This document shows, one piece after another, positions 1 to 7,996 of a stretch of DNA of 64,000 nt. Numbering within the stretch: the first letter of the stretch is position 1; every line of letters begins with the position of its first letter. Source of the DNA: Cytobacillus sp. FSL H8-0458 (GTDB lineage: Bacteria > Bacillota > Bacilli > Bacillales > Cytobacillaceae); NCBI RefSeq assembly GCF_038002165.1, contig NZ_JBBOBR010000001.1:1860001-1924000 (forward strand), given 5' to 3'. A program made the position numbers and the translations under genes. The notes below the pieces were generated by a model that searched no databases, had not been told where the DNA came from, and saw only the letters and a list, made by a program, of their open reading frames with translations.

Positions 1-2
1 TT

Positions 3-2015
3 TCAAAAGAACTTAATCCGGATAGTGTTAACAGTACCTCTGTTTATATCCTGAATGAAGAGGGAGAAAAGGAGCAGGTAAGAACCTCTCTGAAAAACAA
101 TAATAAATCCATTGAAATTCAGCCGCCCGATGAAGGATATCATCTGCATTCACCTCACTATACATTGGTGATCACAGATGATATTAAGACAAAGAGAGGA
201 CAAAATCTGAATCAATCAGTAAAAACAGCCTTTAAAGTTATTAATACATTGCCGGCAATCGGCTCAAGAGAAAAATTGAACAGTTATTTTTCAAAAATGC
301 TTAAAGAAGAACGGACTTTCTTTTCCGGAAGGGATATGGCGGTGAGCGAGGAGAGCAGCAGTGCAAAGAGCTCAGAAGATTCTGCAGGAACAGATTTTTC
401 GGGGACAAATGTGCAGGTTACGGGTATTGATGAAGCCGATCTGATAAAAACAGATGGAACGCACATATACAAAATCTCTGAAAATAAAGTCCAGATTATC
501 AAGGCAGTTCCGGCAGATAAAATGGAACTGGAATCTCTGTTAACTTTTAATGGAGACTTTTCGCCCTATCAGTTATTTATAGAAGGCAGCCAATTAATCG
601 TTTTGGGCCACAGCTATAAAGATGTACCTGAATCCATTGGGAAGGAGTCTCCGAAAAAAAAGATTGCACCTGCATTTCAATCTGTCAAAACAATTGTTTA
701 TAATATCGAAAATAAACAAAAACCAAAACAAATTAGAGAAACAGACATTGAGGGCAGCCTGCTTGCTTCAAGGCTAATGGATGGAAAAGTATATTTAATA
801 ACAAGTTATCATCCCGAATATTGGATACTGGAAAGAAATAAAAATACCGATCTGCGTCCCCGTTATTATGATACTTCCGAGAGCAAGGAGCAGCAGATTG
901 TAGACTATAATGAAATAAAATATTTTCCCGGTTCTCAAAATGCAAATTATATTAATATAGCTGTATTGGATTTAAATGCCGGCAGGAAGCCATTAGCTGT
1001 CACAAGCTACTTAGGCAGCGGAAATGAATTTTATATGTCCAAAAACAATTTATATTTAGCAGCCACCCAATACAATAATGAAATCATCGCAGACAGACAG
1101 ATGCCACATCCTGATACGAGCATCTTTAAGTTCAATATAAAAGATGGAAAAGTAGAATTCCAGACATCTGCGGAAATAAAAGGCAACGTTTTAAATCAGT
1201 TTTCAATGGATGAATACAATGGGAACTTCAGAGTCGTGACAACCAAGGGGGAAGCCTGGGATGAACGAACTCCTTCATCCAATAGCCTTTACATTTTGGA
1301 TAGGAATTTAAAACAGATTGGCCAGCTCGAAGACCTGGCAAAAGGGGAGAGGATTTACTCTGCAAGGTTTATGAATGACCGGATTTATATGGTTACTTTT
1401 AAAGAAACCGATCCTCTCTTTGTTATTGATGGCTCAAATCCTGAAAAACCTTATATTCTCGGTGAATTAAAAATTCCCGGCTTCAGCAATTACCTGCACC
1501 CTTTGGATGAAAATCATCTCATTGGCTTTGGTCATGATACAAAGATTACTGGAGGCAAAGAAGCTGGCAGCCAGCCTGTTATTGCAACGGACGGTGTTAA
1601 AATATCTTTATTCGATGTAAGTGATACAAGTAATCCCGTTGAAAAGGATACAGAAATAATCGGGGGACGCGGCACCTACTCTCCTCTAAATTACGATCAT
1701 AAAGCACTGCTCGTTGATAAAAAGAAAAATCTATATGGATTCCCCATTTCGATCTACCAGAATAAAGAAGGAAGCCAGTTTGAATCCACATTCGACTTCC
1801 AGGGTGCATTAGTATACAAAATTACTGTCCAAAACGGAATTGAGCTGCAAAGTGAAATTACCCACCAGACAGAAGAAGCAATCTATGAAGAATGGGAAGA
1901 TGCAATCGAGAGGCTTATCTATATCGGTGAGTACATTTATAGCATTTCACCTCAAAAAGTTGATGCCTATCATACAGATGGGTACCAAAAAGCAGGAGAA
2001 CTGAGGTTAAATTAA
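3..2015 (+). CDS. Beta-propeller domain protein with SbsA-type Ig-like domain, 5' end outside the window
   Basis: The reading frame is open from base 3 with no start codon, so the gene begins before the window. The first ~75 visible residues look like the end of an SbsA/Big_5 Ig-like domain (short beta strands, a conserved-looking LVITDDI stretch). After a linker comes a long domain of the secreted beta-propeller family, with its typical TGIDEADLIKTDG segment and repeated strands ending near residue 670. It is probably exported and cell-surface bound, but the signal peptide is not visible and no enzymatic role can be assigned. A TTG at 165 could be mistaken for the start; coding continuity upstream argues against it. 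A terminator follows the TAA stop. Confidence 0.85.
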   Translation, partial: SKELNPDSVNSTSVYILNEEGEKEQVRTSLKNNNKSIEIQPPDEGYHLHSPHYTLVITDDIKTKRGQNLNQSVKTAFKVINTLPAIGSREKLNSYFSKMLKEERTFFSGRDMAVSEESSSAKSSEDSAGTDFSGTNVQVTGIDEADLIKTDGTHIYKISENKVQIIKAVPADKMELESLLTFNGDFSPYQLFIEGSQLIVLGHSYKDVPESIGKESPKKKIAPAFQSVKTIVYNIENKQKPKQIRETDIEGSLLASRLMDGKVYLITSYHPEYWILERNKNTDLRPRYYDTSESKEQQIVDYNEIKYFPGSQNANYINIAVLDLNAGRKPLAVTSYLGSGNEFYMSKNNLYLAATQYNNEIIADRQMPHPDTSIFKFNIKDGKVEFQTSAEIKGNVLNQFSMDEYNGNFRVVTTKGEAWDERTPSSNSLYILDRNLKQIGQLEDLAKGERIYSARFMNDRIYMVTFKETDPLFVIDGSNPEKPYILGELKIPGFSNYLHPLDENHLIGFGHDTKITGGKEAGSQPVIATDGVKISLFDVSDTSNPVEKDTEIIGGRGTYSPLNYDHKALLVDKKKNLYGFPISIYQNKEGSQFESTFDFQGALVYKITVQNGIELQSEITHQTEEAIYEEWEDAIERLIYIGEYIYSISPQKVDAYHTDGYQKAGELRLN

Positions 2016-2021
2016 TTTAAG

Positions 2022-2049
2022 AGAACTGGCCTCCCGGCTGGTTCTTTTT
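2022..2049 (+). terminator. Intrinsic terminator after beta-propeller gene
   Basis: A 10-bp stem (AGAACTGGCC with GGCTGGTTCT, two G-T pairs) with a 3-nt loop is followed by a T tract. Confidence 0.75.
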
Positions 2050-2175
2050 CTTAATGACCCTGCAGAAAATAATATTGGAAGTGAATTTCCAAATTCTTGA
2101 ATGAATTTGCTATAAAACGGCTACTATAAAGTCTATAGTATATAAATATAATTTTAATAAGTGGCTGGTGAGAAA

Positions 2176-3180
2176 ATGAAAGGCAGCAGTATTCCTAAAT
2201 TAATATCGTCCGAAATGGCCATGCTCTGGAATACCTATGTAGCAGATACAGCAGCAGTCTGCTGCATAAAGCACTATATAAAAACAAATGGGGACCCGGA
2301 TGTCCTGCCGGTATTGAACTACGCGCTGAGTATCGCGGAGGATCACATAGTCGAAATTGCCTCTCTCTTTAAGACAGAAGAATTTCCCATACCTGATGGA
2401 TTTAATGAGCAAGATTTGCACATTGACGCTCCCAAATTATTTTCAGACATAACTTATCTAAGATTCATGCATCATTTAGGAAGAACAGGATTGAATGCCT
2501 ATTCACTTGCTAAATCAGTTTCTGCAAGAAAAGACATTCGCAGCATGTTTAAAAAATACTATGAACAAACCGAAAAACTCTTTGATATGGCAGCTGAGGC
2601 TATGCAGGAAAAAGGGATTTTCATTCGATCACCTTATATTGAATATCCCAAAAAAGTAAAGTATGTATCAGACCATAGTTTCCTTGGCGGAATTGCAGGC
2701 AACAAACGTCAGCTGCTGGCCATCGAAATTGCCCATCTGGGCACGAATATCGAGTTATCCAATATTGCCAAAACCATGCTTTTAGCATTCAGCCAGGTAG
2801 CTAAAGAAAAAGTGATAAGCAATTATTTCAAAAAAGGCTATGACATGAGCCTTGAGCATGTTGAATATTTTCTAAATGTCTTAAAAAATGACGATGTAGC
2901 CTATCCAAGCACATGGGATGGTTCTATAACAGACTCAACGACCTCACCTTTTTCGGATAAGTTAATGATGTTTCTGATCGCCAGCATAACTGCGGTCGGC
3001 GTAATGGACTTTGGAATAGCCATCGGTGCAAGCATTAGAAAAGACCTGGCAATCCAGTATGCTAAAATGATGATCAAAGTCGGTAACTTTGCAGGCGATG
3101 GAGCAAAAATGATGATTGACAACGGCTGGCTGGAAAATCCGCCTCAATCACTTGATAGAGATGAACTCAGAAAAAAATAG
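2176..3180 (+). CDS. DUF3231 family protein
   Basis: The 334-residue protein is built of two related halves of predicted helices (about residues 10-165 and 170-325), the known layout of DUF3231 proteins, which are common in Bacillaceae and resemble ferritin-like/spore-coat helical bundles. Function is unknown. Start choice: a GTG at 2161 directly follows an in-frame stop and lacks a ribosome site, while the ATG at 2176 has GGTGAG just upstream (short 3-nt spacing), so ATG is preferred. It is a single-gene unit bracketed by terminators. Confidence 0.8.
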   Translation: MKGSSIPKLISSEMAMLWNTYVADTAAVCCIKHYIKTNGDPDVLPVLNYALSIAEDHIVEIASLFKTEEFPIPDGFNEQDLHIDAPKLFSDITYLRFMHHLGRTGLNAYSLAKSVSARKDIRSMFKKYYEQTEKLFDMAAEAMQEKGIFIRSPYIEYPKKVKYVSDHSFLGGIAGNKRQLLAIEIAHLGTNIELSNIAKTMLLAFSQVAKEKVISNYFKKGYDMSLEHVEYFLNVLKNDDVAYPSTWDGSITDSTTSPFSDKLMMFLIASITAVGVMDFGIAIGASIRKDLAIQYAKMMIKVGNFAGDGAKMMIDNGWLENPPQSLDRDELRKK

Positions 3181-3185
3181 CGGTG

Positions 3186-3218
3186 AAGCATTCTTTTATA
3201 GGGGATGCTTTATTTTTT
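3186..3218 (+). terminator. Weak intrinsic terminator after DUF3231 gene
   Basis: AAGCAT pairs with ATGCTT across a 13-nt loop, followed by a TATTTTTTAT tract. Confidence 0.5.
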
Positions 3219-3285
3219 ATGAGTGCCACCCAAAAATTGGGGTAATAGAATACTAGCTTACAAAATAAAGAAGAGATGAAATTGA

Positions 3286-3693
3286 ATGCATAAATGGATG
3301 CTTACTTTTACCGCATGCATGATGCTGACGGCCTGCAGTGCGGGAGAAGAGAAAAAAGAGGAAGCCGCAGAGAAAGAAAATAGCAGCCAGGAATATAATG
3401 AAGCCACTAATACAGAAGGTGAAAAGAAACCCCTCTCTATTGCCGAACTGGATGACCGTATAGATGAGGGTATGAATATAGACACCTACTCCGCTGAAGT
3501 GCAGTCATGGGCTGAAAAGGGACAGCTGGAAATGGAAGAAACAGTAGTTGTTGAAGATGAAAATACCTCATCAGCAGACATTCTTCAGCTTGCCGATGGA
3601 TTTTTAGGAGTGGCATATGACGAAAAGGAAGTTACGGAAGTAAAAATGTTCCAGTCGGCAGAGCATGCAAAAGAATATTTTGAATCACTTTAA
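3286..3693 (+). CDS. Small acidic lipoprotein, unknown function
   Basis: The 135-residue product begins with a lipoprotein signal peptide whose lipobox is LTAC (Cys about residue 17). A very Glu/Lys-rich linker follows to about residue 55, then a compact acidic domain. It should be anchored to the outer face of the membrane. No family was recognised. The ribosome site is poor (an AGAGA-like stretch about 10 nt upstream), but the signal peptide fixes the start well. A terminator shared with the convergent globin gene follows. Confidence 0.75.
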   Translation: MHKWMLTFTACMMLTACSAGEEKKEEAAEKENSSQEYNEATNTEGEKKPLSIAELDDRIDEGMNIDTYSAEVQSWAEKGQLEMEETVVVEDENTSSADILQLADGFLGVAYDEKEVTEVKMFQSAEHAKEYFESL

Positions 3694-3700
3694 TGAATAT

Positions 3701-3728
3701 TGGACCTTCCGGACGGAAGGTCCAGTTT
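3701..3728. terminator. Bidirectional terminator between lipoprotein and globin genes
   Basis: A perfect 10-bp stem (TGGACCTTCC with GGAAGGTCCA) lies between two convergent genes. Confidence 0.75.
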
Positions 3729-4111
3729 CATTCAGGGCTGTTTACCATAATCGCTGCAACCTGCATTAATCGATCATAGAAAAGGACAGCTGCAGGATTT
3801 TGTTCAATGCCTGTCTCCTGAAAGGCCTCCTTCATACAGGCAAGCCATCTTTGCGCTCTTAATGGTGTAATCTCAAATGGAAGATGTCTTTGTTTCATGG
3901 CCGGCGGGCCAAACTCCTGGCTGTAGAGAGCCGGCCCTCCAAGAAATTGTGTAAGAAACATTCTTTGTTTTCGCTTAATATCCTCTATGTCTCCTTCAAA
4001 AAGGGGACTTAAAACTGGATCTGCATACACACGCGGATAAAACGCCTCGACAAGTTTTTCAATAGTTTCAGTTCCGCCTATTTCTTCAAAAAGTGTTTTA
4101 AAATCCTGCAC
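3728..4111 (-). CDS. yjbI: Group II truncated hemoglobin (YjbI/GlbO type)
   Basis: The 127 residues match the usual length of group II truncated globins. Visible landmarks are the N-terminal EIGG motif, the FYPRVYADPVLSPLF helix-B/C segment carrying the distal Tyr, the heme-ligand His in RHLPFEIT (about residue 76), and the Trp at the following G-helix position (RWLACM). These proteins bind O2/NO or take part in peroxidase-like chemistry in the cytosol. In B. subtilis yjbI sits beside yjbH/spx functions, but here it stands alone. An FNR-type box at -41.5 of a predicted promoter suggests induction at low oxygen. Confidence 0.9.
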   Translation of the reverse strand: MQDFKTLFEEIGGTETIEKLVEAFYPRVYADPVLSPLFEGDIEDIKRKQRMFLTQFLGGPALYSQEFGPPAMKQRHLPFEITPLRAQRWLACMKEAFQETGIEQNPAAVLFYDRLMQVAAIMVNSPE

Positions 4112-4141
4112 AATTCTTCACCTGCTTGTAATTCATAATTA

Positions 4142-4191
4142 TATTGTCATTATATAGAAGTTATTCTAGCTTAAACGTGATATAAATCACA
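4142..4191 (-). promoter_or_regulatory. Predicted FNR-activated promoter of the globin gene
   Basis: The 16-bp site at 4176-4191 reads TGTGA-N6-TCACG on the minus strand, one mismatch from the Bacillus FNR consensus TGTGA-N6-TCACA. A perfect TATAAT lies at 4154-4149, giving a start near 4142 and placing the box centre at -41.5, the standard class II activator position. Confidence 0.6.
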
Positions 4192-4311
4192 GTTTAAAAT
4201 ATTCTTAGACAAACATCCGCCAAACTTTCATTTTTAAGCATAAAATTTTGTTAACTGAATAGAATGTGCGAAAATTATCCAGTACTCCAATTGCTAATAA
4301 GAGGTGAGAGA

Positions 4312-5139
4312 ATGGAAAATCTACAATCAGCTGCATCATTACATAACGGTGTAAAAATGCCTTGGCTTGGTTTGGGTGTTTTTAAAGTTCAGGACGGAGA
4401 CGAAGTTGTCCAGTCAGTCAAATCAGCCATTAAAGCAGGTTATAAAAGCATTGATACGGCAGCAGTCTATCAGAATGAAGAAGGTGTAGGCCAGGCAATC
4501 AAGGAAGCAGGCGTACCTCGGGAAGAGCTATTTATTACCACGAAAGTCTGGAATTCTGACCAGGGCTATGATTCTGCAATCCATGCATTTGAAACCAGCC
4601 TTGAAAAGCTTGGTCTCAATTATATTGACCTTTACCTGATTCACTGGCCTGTAAAAGGGAAATATAAAGAAACATGGAAAGCACTCGAAACTCTTTATAA
4701 AGAAAAGAAAGTAAAAGCAATTGGCGTGAGCAACTTTCAGATTCATCATCTGGAAGATCTAATGAAGGATGCCGAGATAAAGCCGATGGTCAATCAGGTG
4801 GAGCTTCATCCTTTACTCAGCCAGTCTGAGCTTAGAGACTTCTGCAGAAGTCAGGATATTCAGATAGAAGCATGGTCACCACTCGCACAGGGAGAGCTTC
4901 TTGAAAACGCAGCATTGAAAGAAATTGCCCAAAAGTACGGCAAATCTGTTGCACAGGTTATCTTAAGATGGGATCTTCAGAACGGAATTGTTACTATTCC
5001 AAAGTCAGTAAAAGAACATCGCATCATTGAAAATGCTGATGTATTTGACTTTGAGCTTTCTTCAGAAGATATGGACAAAATAAGCAGCTTAAATGACAAT
5101 AGACGAGTAGGTCCTGACCCTGACAACTTCGATTTTTAA
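4312..5139 (+). CDS. yvgN: Aldo/keto reductase (YvgN-like glyoxal/2,5-diketogluconate reductase type)
   Basis: This is a 275-residue NADPH-dependent (beta/alpha)8 oxidoreductase that reduces small aldehydes and dicarbonyls in the cytosol. The catalytic tetrad is visible: Asp and Tyr in SIDTAAVYQNE, Lys in TTKVWN and His in LIHWPVKG. The C-terminal cofactor loop (TIPKSVKEHRI) is also present. The ATG at 4312 has an ideal AGAGGTGAG ribosome site; an upstream in-frame ATG at 4264 has none. The gene symbol is by family resemblance and paralogues (ytbE) cannot be excluded. Confidence 0.85.
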   Translation: MENLQSAASLHNGVKMPWLGLGVFKVQDGDEVVQSVKSAIKAGYKSIDTAAVYQNEEGVGQAIKEAGVPREELFITTKVWNSDQGYDSAIHAFETSLEKLGLNYIDLYLIHWPVKGKYKETWKALETLYKEKKVKAIGVSNFQIHHLEDLMKDAEIKPMVNQVELHPLLSQSELRDFCRSQDIQIEAWSPLAQGELLENAALKEIAQKYGKSVAQVILRWDLQNGIVTIPKSVKEHRIIENADVFDFELSSEDMDKISSLNDNRRVGPDPDNFDF

Positions 5140-5149
5140 ATAATGCAGC

Positions 5150-5185
5150 AAACCGGCAGGCAAAAAGCCTGCCGGTTTATTTTTA
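5150..5185. terminator. Strong terminator after aldo/keto reductase, convergent with next gene
   Basis: A 12-bp perfect stem (AAACCGGCAGGC) with a 5-nt A loop and a TTATTTTT tail; its right edge touches the 3' end of the convergent small gene. Confidence 0.85.
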
Positions 5186-5383
5186 CTCCTCAAAATAATC
5201 CCGAAATTCTTCTGTATCCGTTTCATTTTTATTCTTGTAGTAAGGATTATCTTCAGTCGAATTTTCCGGATCAAGATTTGTCTTTATCACAAGTGTCGGC
5301 CCCAAAGTATGCCCGGCAATCAGCCGATCATCCAGTTCTTCAAAATCCGGCAGCTTTTTGCTTCCTGGTTTTATTGGATCCAT
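5183..5383 (-). CDS. Small acidic hypothetical protein
   Basis: This 66-residue protein is rich in Asp/Glu and ends in EEFRDYFEE. No family was recognised. The frame stays open to an ATG at 5434, but the internal ATG at 5383 is preceded by a textbook GGGAGGTG ribosome site with 5-nt spacing, while the upstream one has only AAGGG. The shorter form is preferred. Confidence 0.6.
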   Translation of the reverse strand: MDPIKPGSKKLPDFEELDDRLIAGHTLGPTLVIKTNLDPENSTEDNPYYKNKNETDTEEFRDYFEE

Positions 5384-5513
5384 GGCTGCACCTCCCATTC
5401 CATAGCGTGCAATGAGCAGGTACAATTTATTCATTATAGACCCTTAAGTACGAAAGAATGTTTGCACAAGCGGAAAAAAGGATATTAGGGAAGAAAACTA
5501 TCTTTGTGCTGCT

Positions 5514-5844
5514 TAAAGTGAAACTTCAATCAGTGGGGAGTGCTTTTCTCCCTGCTGATTGTTAGTTGAGGCCCACAGGACAAGGAAGGCTTCGTCAGCA
5601 TGAGCATCGCACGACCAAATGCGACAGCTTTTGGGAGGAAGTGGGTCACAAAGACGTTGCCACAGGACAAGGAAAGCTACGGCGATACATCGCACGACCG
5701 AAAGCGGCAGCTTTTGGGAGGATGTGGCGTTCTTAGTCTTTGTTCGCTTTTCGGCCTTTATGGGCAGTTTGACACCCACTTATCCTCCTTTGATTCATCA
5801 GAATCTTGATGTTGGGGTCATACTGCCCGTTAGACTGCGATAAA
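5514..5844 (+). repeat. Modular structured repeat, copy A (long form with doubled insert)
   Basis: The 331-bp element begins TAAAGTGAAACTTCAATCAG and ends GTTAGACTGCGATAAA, as do copies at 27217-27372 and (inverted) 51065-51339. It has a left hairpin (CAATCAGTGGG... with ...CTGATTG) and a right ~19-bp hairpin (GGGCAGT...ACTGCCC arms). Between them lies an insert that is partly duplicated here: two ACAGGACAAGGAA...GCTTTTGGGAGGA blocks. Short reading frames inside it are incidental. Copy A lies between a divergent small gene and the ribosome site of the next gene. Confidence 0.8.
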
Positions 5845-5874
5845 CCTACCCTGGTTTTTGATGGAGGAAGATAA

Positions 5875-6447
5875 ATGAGTATTTTCGAGAATATTTTAGA
5901 TATCCTGGAGGAAAAGGGGGCTATATCCATCCCTTCTCTGCTGGATGAAATGAATAGGCTGAGCAACTTTCAGAGAACCGGCGCAAAACCTGTTGAATTA
6001 TCACATGTAAAATCAGTCATCAGCAGGAAAAGAGAGCTTTTCCATATTAAAAACAATATTGTCACGATTGACCCTGATAAAGATCCCATTCTTTTGAGCG
6101 TCAGCCTCGGCGGTTATCCGGGGCCATGGTACAAAATTGAAGTGGATTTCATCAATGGGCGTTTTGTTTATTTTGAATGGCATTTAAGTAATTTTTCATC
6201 AAGAAATGCGCTGCCGAGAGCATCAGGAAGCATTGAAGAATTCAAAAAAGAATTATACCGGCTGAAAATTTGGAAGTGGCATAGGGAATACAAAAATCCA
6301 GGGATTTTAATGGATAGTGTGACATGGTCCATAAAGCTGGTCACGAAGGAAAATATTTTTGAGAGTCAGGGGATACAGTCTTTCCCTAATGGCTGGGATA
6401 AGTTTTGCATGGCACTTACGAATCTTACTGGAAAATATATCTGTTAA
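5875..6447 (+). CDS. Hypothetical protein with N-terminal winged-helix-like segment
   Basis: The 190-residue cytosolic protein has an N-terminal helical segment (residues 1-65) resembling a winged-helix/HARE-like fold, with a basic SRKRELF stretch at its end. A mixed alpha/beta domain with several Trp residues (WYK, WHLS, WKWHREY) follows. No specific family was recognised. A strong GGAGGAAGATAA ribosome site precedes the ATG, about 30 bp after repeat copy A, so the repeat forms part of its leader or promoter region. Confidence 0.65.
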   Translation: MSIFENILDILEEKGAISIPSLLDEMNRLSNFQRTGAKPVELSHVKSVISRKRELFHIKNNIVTIDPDKDPILLSVSLGGYPGPWYKIEVDFINGRFVYFEWHLSNFSSRNALPRASGSIEEFKKELYRLKIWKWHREYKNPGILMDSVTWSIKLVTKENIFESQGIQSFPNGWDKFCMALTNLTGKYIC

Positions 6448-6479
6448 AAAGCTGCTGCTGAGAAACTGGCTGCGGCTTT

Positions 6480-6788
6480 TTAGTTTTCTGAAATCAACTT
6501 TAGGACAAAACTCTTATCTTCCTCATCAATATACAGGCAATATTCTTCTTCCTCTGTTATATCCAGCAGCTGCTGAAGTTCTTTTGGGATATGGATGGAG
6601 CCATTTTCTGAAATAAGTCTTTTATTGTGGGTTGATTTTAAATTGGCTCTTTCAATAATAATTTGATCATGGTCGAAGCGAAGATCAGCCAGTTTTCCCG
6701 GCAAAAGGCCAAATTGGCTGCGCCACTTGCTGGGAAGCTGAATTTTACCCGTTTTATTGAAATTCTTGCACTTGTACATTGTCAGCAT
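6480..6788 (-). CDS. Protein with two tandem SpoVT/AbrB-like swapped-hairpin domains
   Basis: The 102-residue protein carries two copies of the AbrB/SpoVT DNA-binding motif: NKTGKIQLPSKWRSQFGL (about residues 11-28) and ENGSIHIPKELQQLLDI (about 61-77). Each is followed by a short beta segment (IIIERA, FVLKLIS). AbrB-fold proteins normally carry one domain and dimerise; a tandem pair could form the dimer fold within one chain. It is probably a DNA-binding regulator. The ATG at 6788 has AAGGAG 9 nt upstream; a TTG three codons earlier is too close to the ribosome site. Confidence 0.7.
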   Translation of the reverse strand: MLTMYKCKNFNKTGKIQLPSKWRSQFGLLPGKLADLRFDHDQIIIERANLKSTHNKRLISENGSIHIPKELQQLLDITEEEEYCLYIDEEDKSFVLKLISEN

Positions 6789-6931
6789 GCTGATCAACTC
6801 CTTCTATGCTTGTTAATCTATTACACATATTGGAACTTTCAAAACACGAATTTCAAGCAATTTTCGAAAACCCGCAAAAAGGAGAATAAATTTCCTCTAA
6901 ATACAAAACCTTTAAAAAAAGGTGGGGTAAG

Positions 6932-7420
6932 ATGAAAAAGAAGCTATATCTGGTGCTGATAATACTCCTTTCCTGGCTGAGTGTTCCATTTATAGGCAAA
7001 AAGGATTTTAAACGATTTTATCCTGCTGCCCTATTTATGGGGTTTTATGTATTGATAGAAGGGGTTATAGCTGAAAAAAACAAATGGTGGACGATTAAGA
7101 CTCGATTTCATCCAAAGCTCAGTGGTGAACTGCCATTGGTTTTAGGACCATTTTTTGCAGGGTCCATATGGATATTAAAACTGACTTATGGAAAACCACT
7201 GTTTTATATTCTTTTGAACACTGTGGTCGATGCCTTTTTCGCCTATCCTTTTTATACTTGGTTCAAAAAAATCGGAATATGGAAACTACGGCGTTTTTCA
7301 CAGATGAAGCTGTTTATGCTGTTTTTGCTGAAGTCGATCTTCATGTATGTTTTCCACCTCATCTTTGTGGATAAAAAAACAATATTCAGGTTAGCGAATG
7401 GATTTAAAAAACCTTTATGA
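6932..7420 (+). CDS. Small polytopic membrane protein, unknown
   Basis: The 162-residue protein is very hydrophobic with about four membrane segments (around residues 5-20, 28-45, 70-105, 122-142) and basic loops (KKDFKRF, KIGIWKLRRF). A strong AAAGGTGGGG ribosome site precedes the ATG. No family was recognised. It is followed within 16 nt by a small gene and then a secreted protein, possibly one transcription unit. Confidence 0.65.
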   Translation: MKKKLYLVLIILLSWLSVPFIGKKDFKRFYPAALFMGFYVLIEGVIAEKNKWWTIKTRFHPKLSGELPLVLGPFFAGSIWILKLTYGKPLFYILLNTVVDAFFAYPFYTWFKKIGIWKLRRFSQMKLFMLFLLKSIFMYVFHLIFVDKKTIFRLANGFKKPL

Positions 7421-7436
7421 ACAGGGGAGAGGAGAG

Positions 7437-7586
7437 ATGAAAATGCAAAAAAGAAAAGACGTTCAGTGTACAGATGATAAGGATATACTCCATCACTTAA
7501 TGGAGGAACAAATTGCTTATATCTGTGTGGAAGAAGAAGAAGAACGGATGAAGGAAGAAACTATGAATAGCGTCAATAGCAATTAG
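7437..7586 (+). CDS. Small charged hypothetical protein
   Basis: A 49-residue product with a Glu-rich tract (VEEEEERMKEE). The ATG at 7437 follows GGGGAGAGGAGAG, a strong ribosome site, and lies 16 nt after the membrane-protein gene. The gene 25 nt downstream may be cotranscribed. No function can be suggested. Confidence 0.5.
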   Translation: MKMQKRKDVQCTDDKDILHHLMEEQIAYICVEEEEERMKEETMNSVNSN

Positions 7587-7611
7587 GATACTTCCCGGAA
7601 AGAGGTTTAAG

Positions 7612-7947
7612 ATGAAGAAATTAATGATCAGCCTTATGGTATTGATGTTCTTATCAGAATACATTCCCATTCGGGCAATCACTGGAGAAGCCTATGCAGA
7701 GAGACCGGAACCAGCCTATGCAAAATGGGGCAGACTTGCTATGGAAACAGCAAAAGAGAAATACCCAAGAGCTAAAATCCTTGACTACCTGCATATCGGC
7801 AGAGAAAAGAGACAAACGACAGATATCGAAAGATTCAAGCTTTGGATAGAGGATGGCGGCAAAGAGTTCGGTTTATACATTGATATTGAGTTTGACTCAA
7901 AAACGGACAGAGTAATCAGGATTAATACACGAAAATCAGCAAATTAG
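7612..7947 (+). CDS. yqzG: Secreted DUF3889 (YqzG-like) protein
   Basis: The 111-residue protein starts with a signal peptide (MKKLMISLMVLMFLS..., cleavage probably near AYA about residue 29). It continues with the DUF3889 pattern: AKWGRLAMETAKEKYP, ILDYLHIGR, EFGLYIDIEFD and a final VIRI strand. B. subtilis YqzG/YosQ belong here; the function is unknown, and the compact PepSY-like alpha/beta fold is an inference. It is the last gene of a possible three-gene unit ended by the hairpin at 7967. Confidence 0.75.
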   Translation: MKKLMISLMVLMFLSEYIPIRAITGEAYAERPEPAYAKWGRLAMETAKEKYPRAKILDYLHIGREKRQTTDIERFKLWIEDGGKEFGLYIDIEFDSKTDRVIRINTRKSAN

Positions 7948-7966
7948 CTCACTCAGAAGCAAACTG

Positions 7967-7996
7967 GGACTTCACCTTGGTGAAGTCCTGTTTCCT
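7967..7996. terminator. Terminator shared by convergent genes, overlapping HAD gene end
   Basis: GGACTTCACC pairs perfectly with GGTGAAGTCC across a 2-nt loop, followed by TGTTTCCTTTT. The hairpin includes the stop codon of the minus-strand HAD gene. Confidence 0.7.

Noticed and set aside
165-2015. TTG at 165 as start of the first gene
   Set aside because: The frame codes for the end of an Ig-like domain from base 3 onward and the TTG has no ribosome site, so the true start is outside the window.
5600-5966. Open frames on both strands in and beside repeat copy A
   Set aside because: They follow the structured repeat, are not kept between copies and have no ribosome sites.
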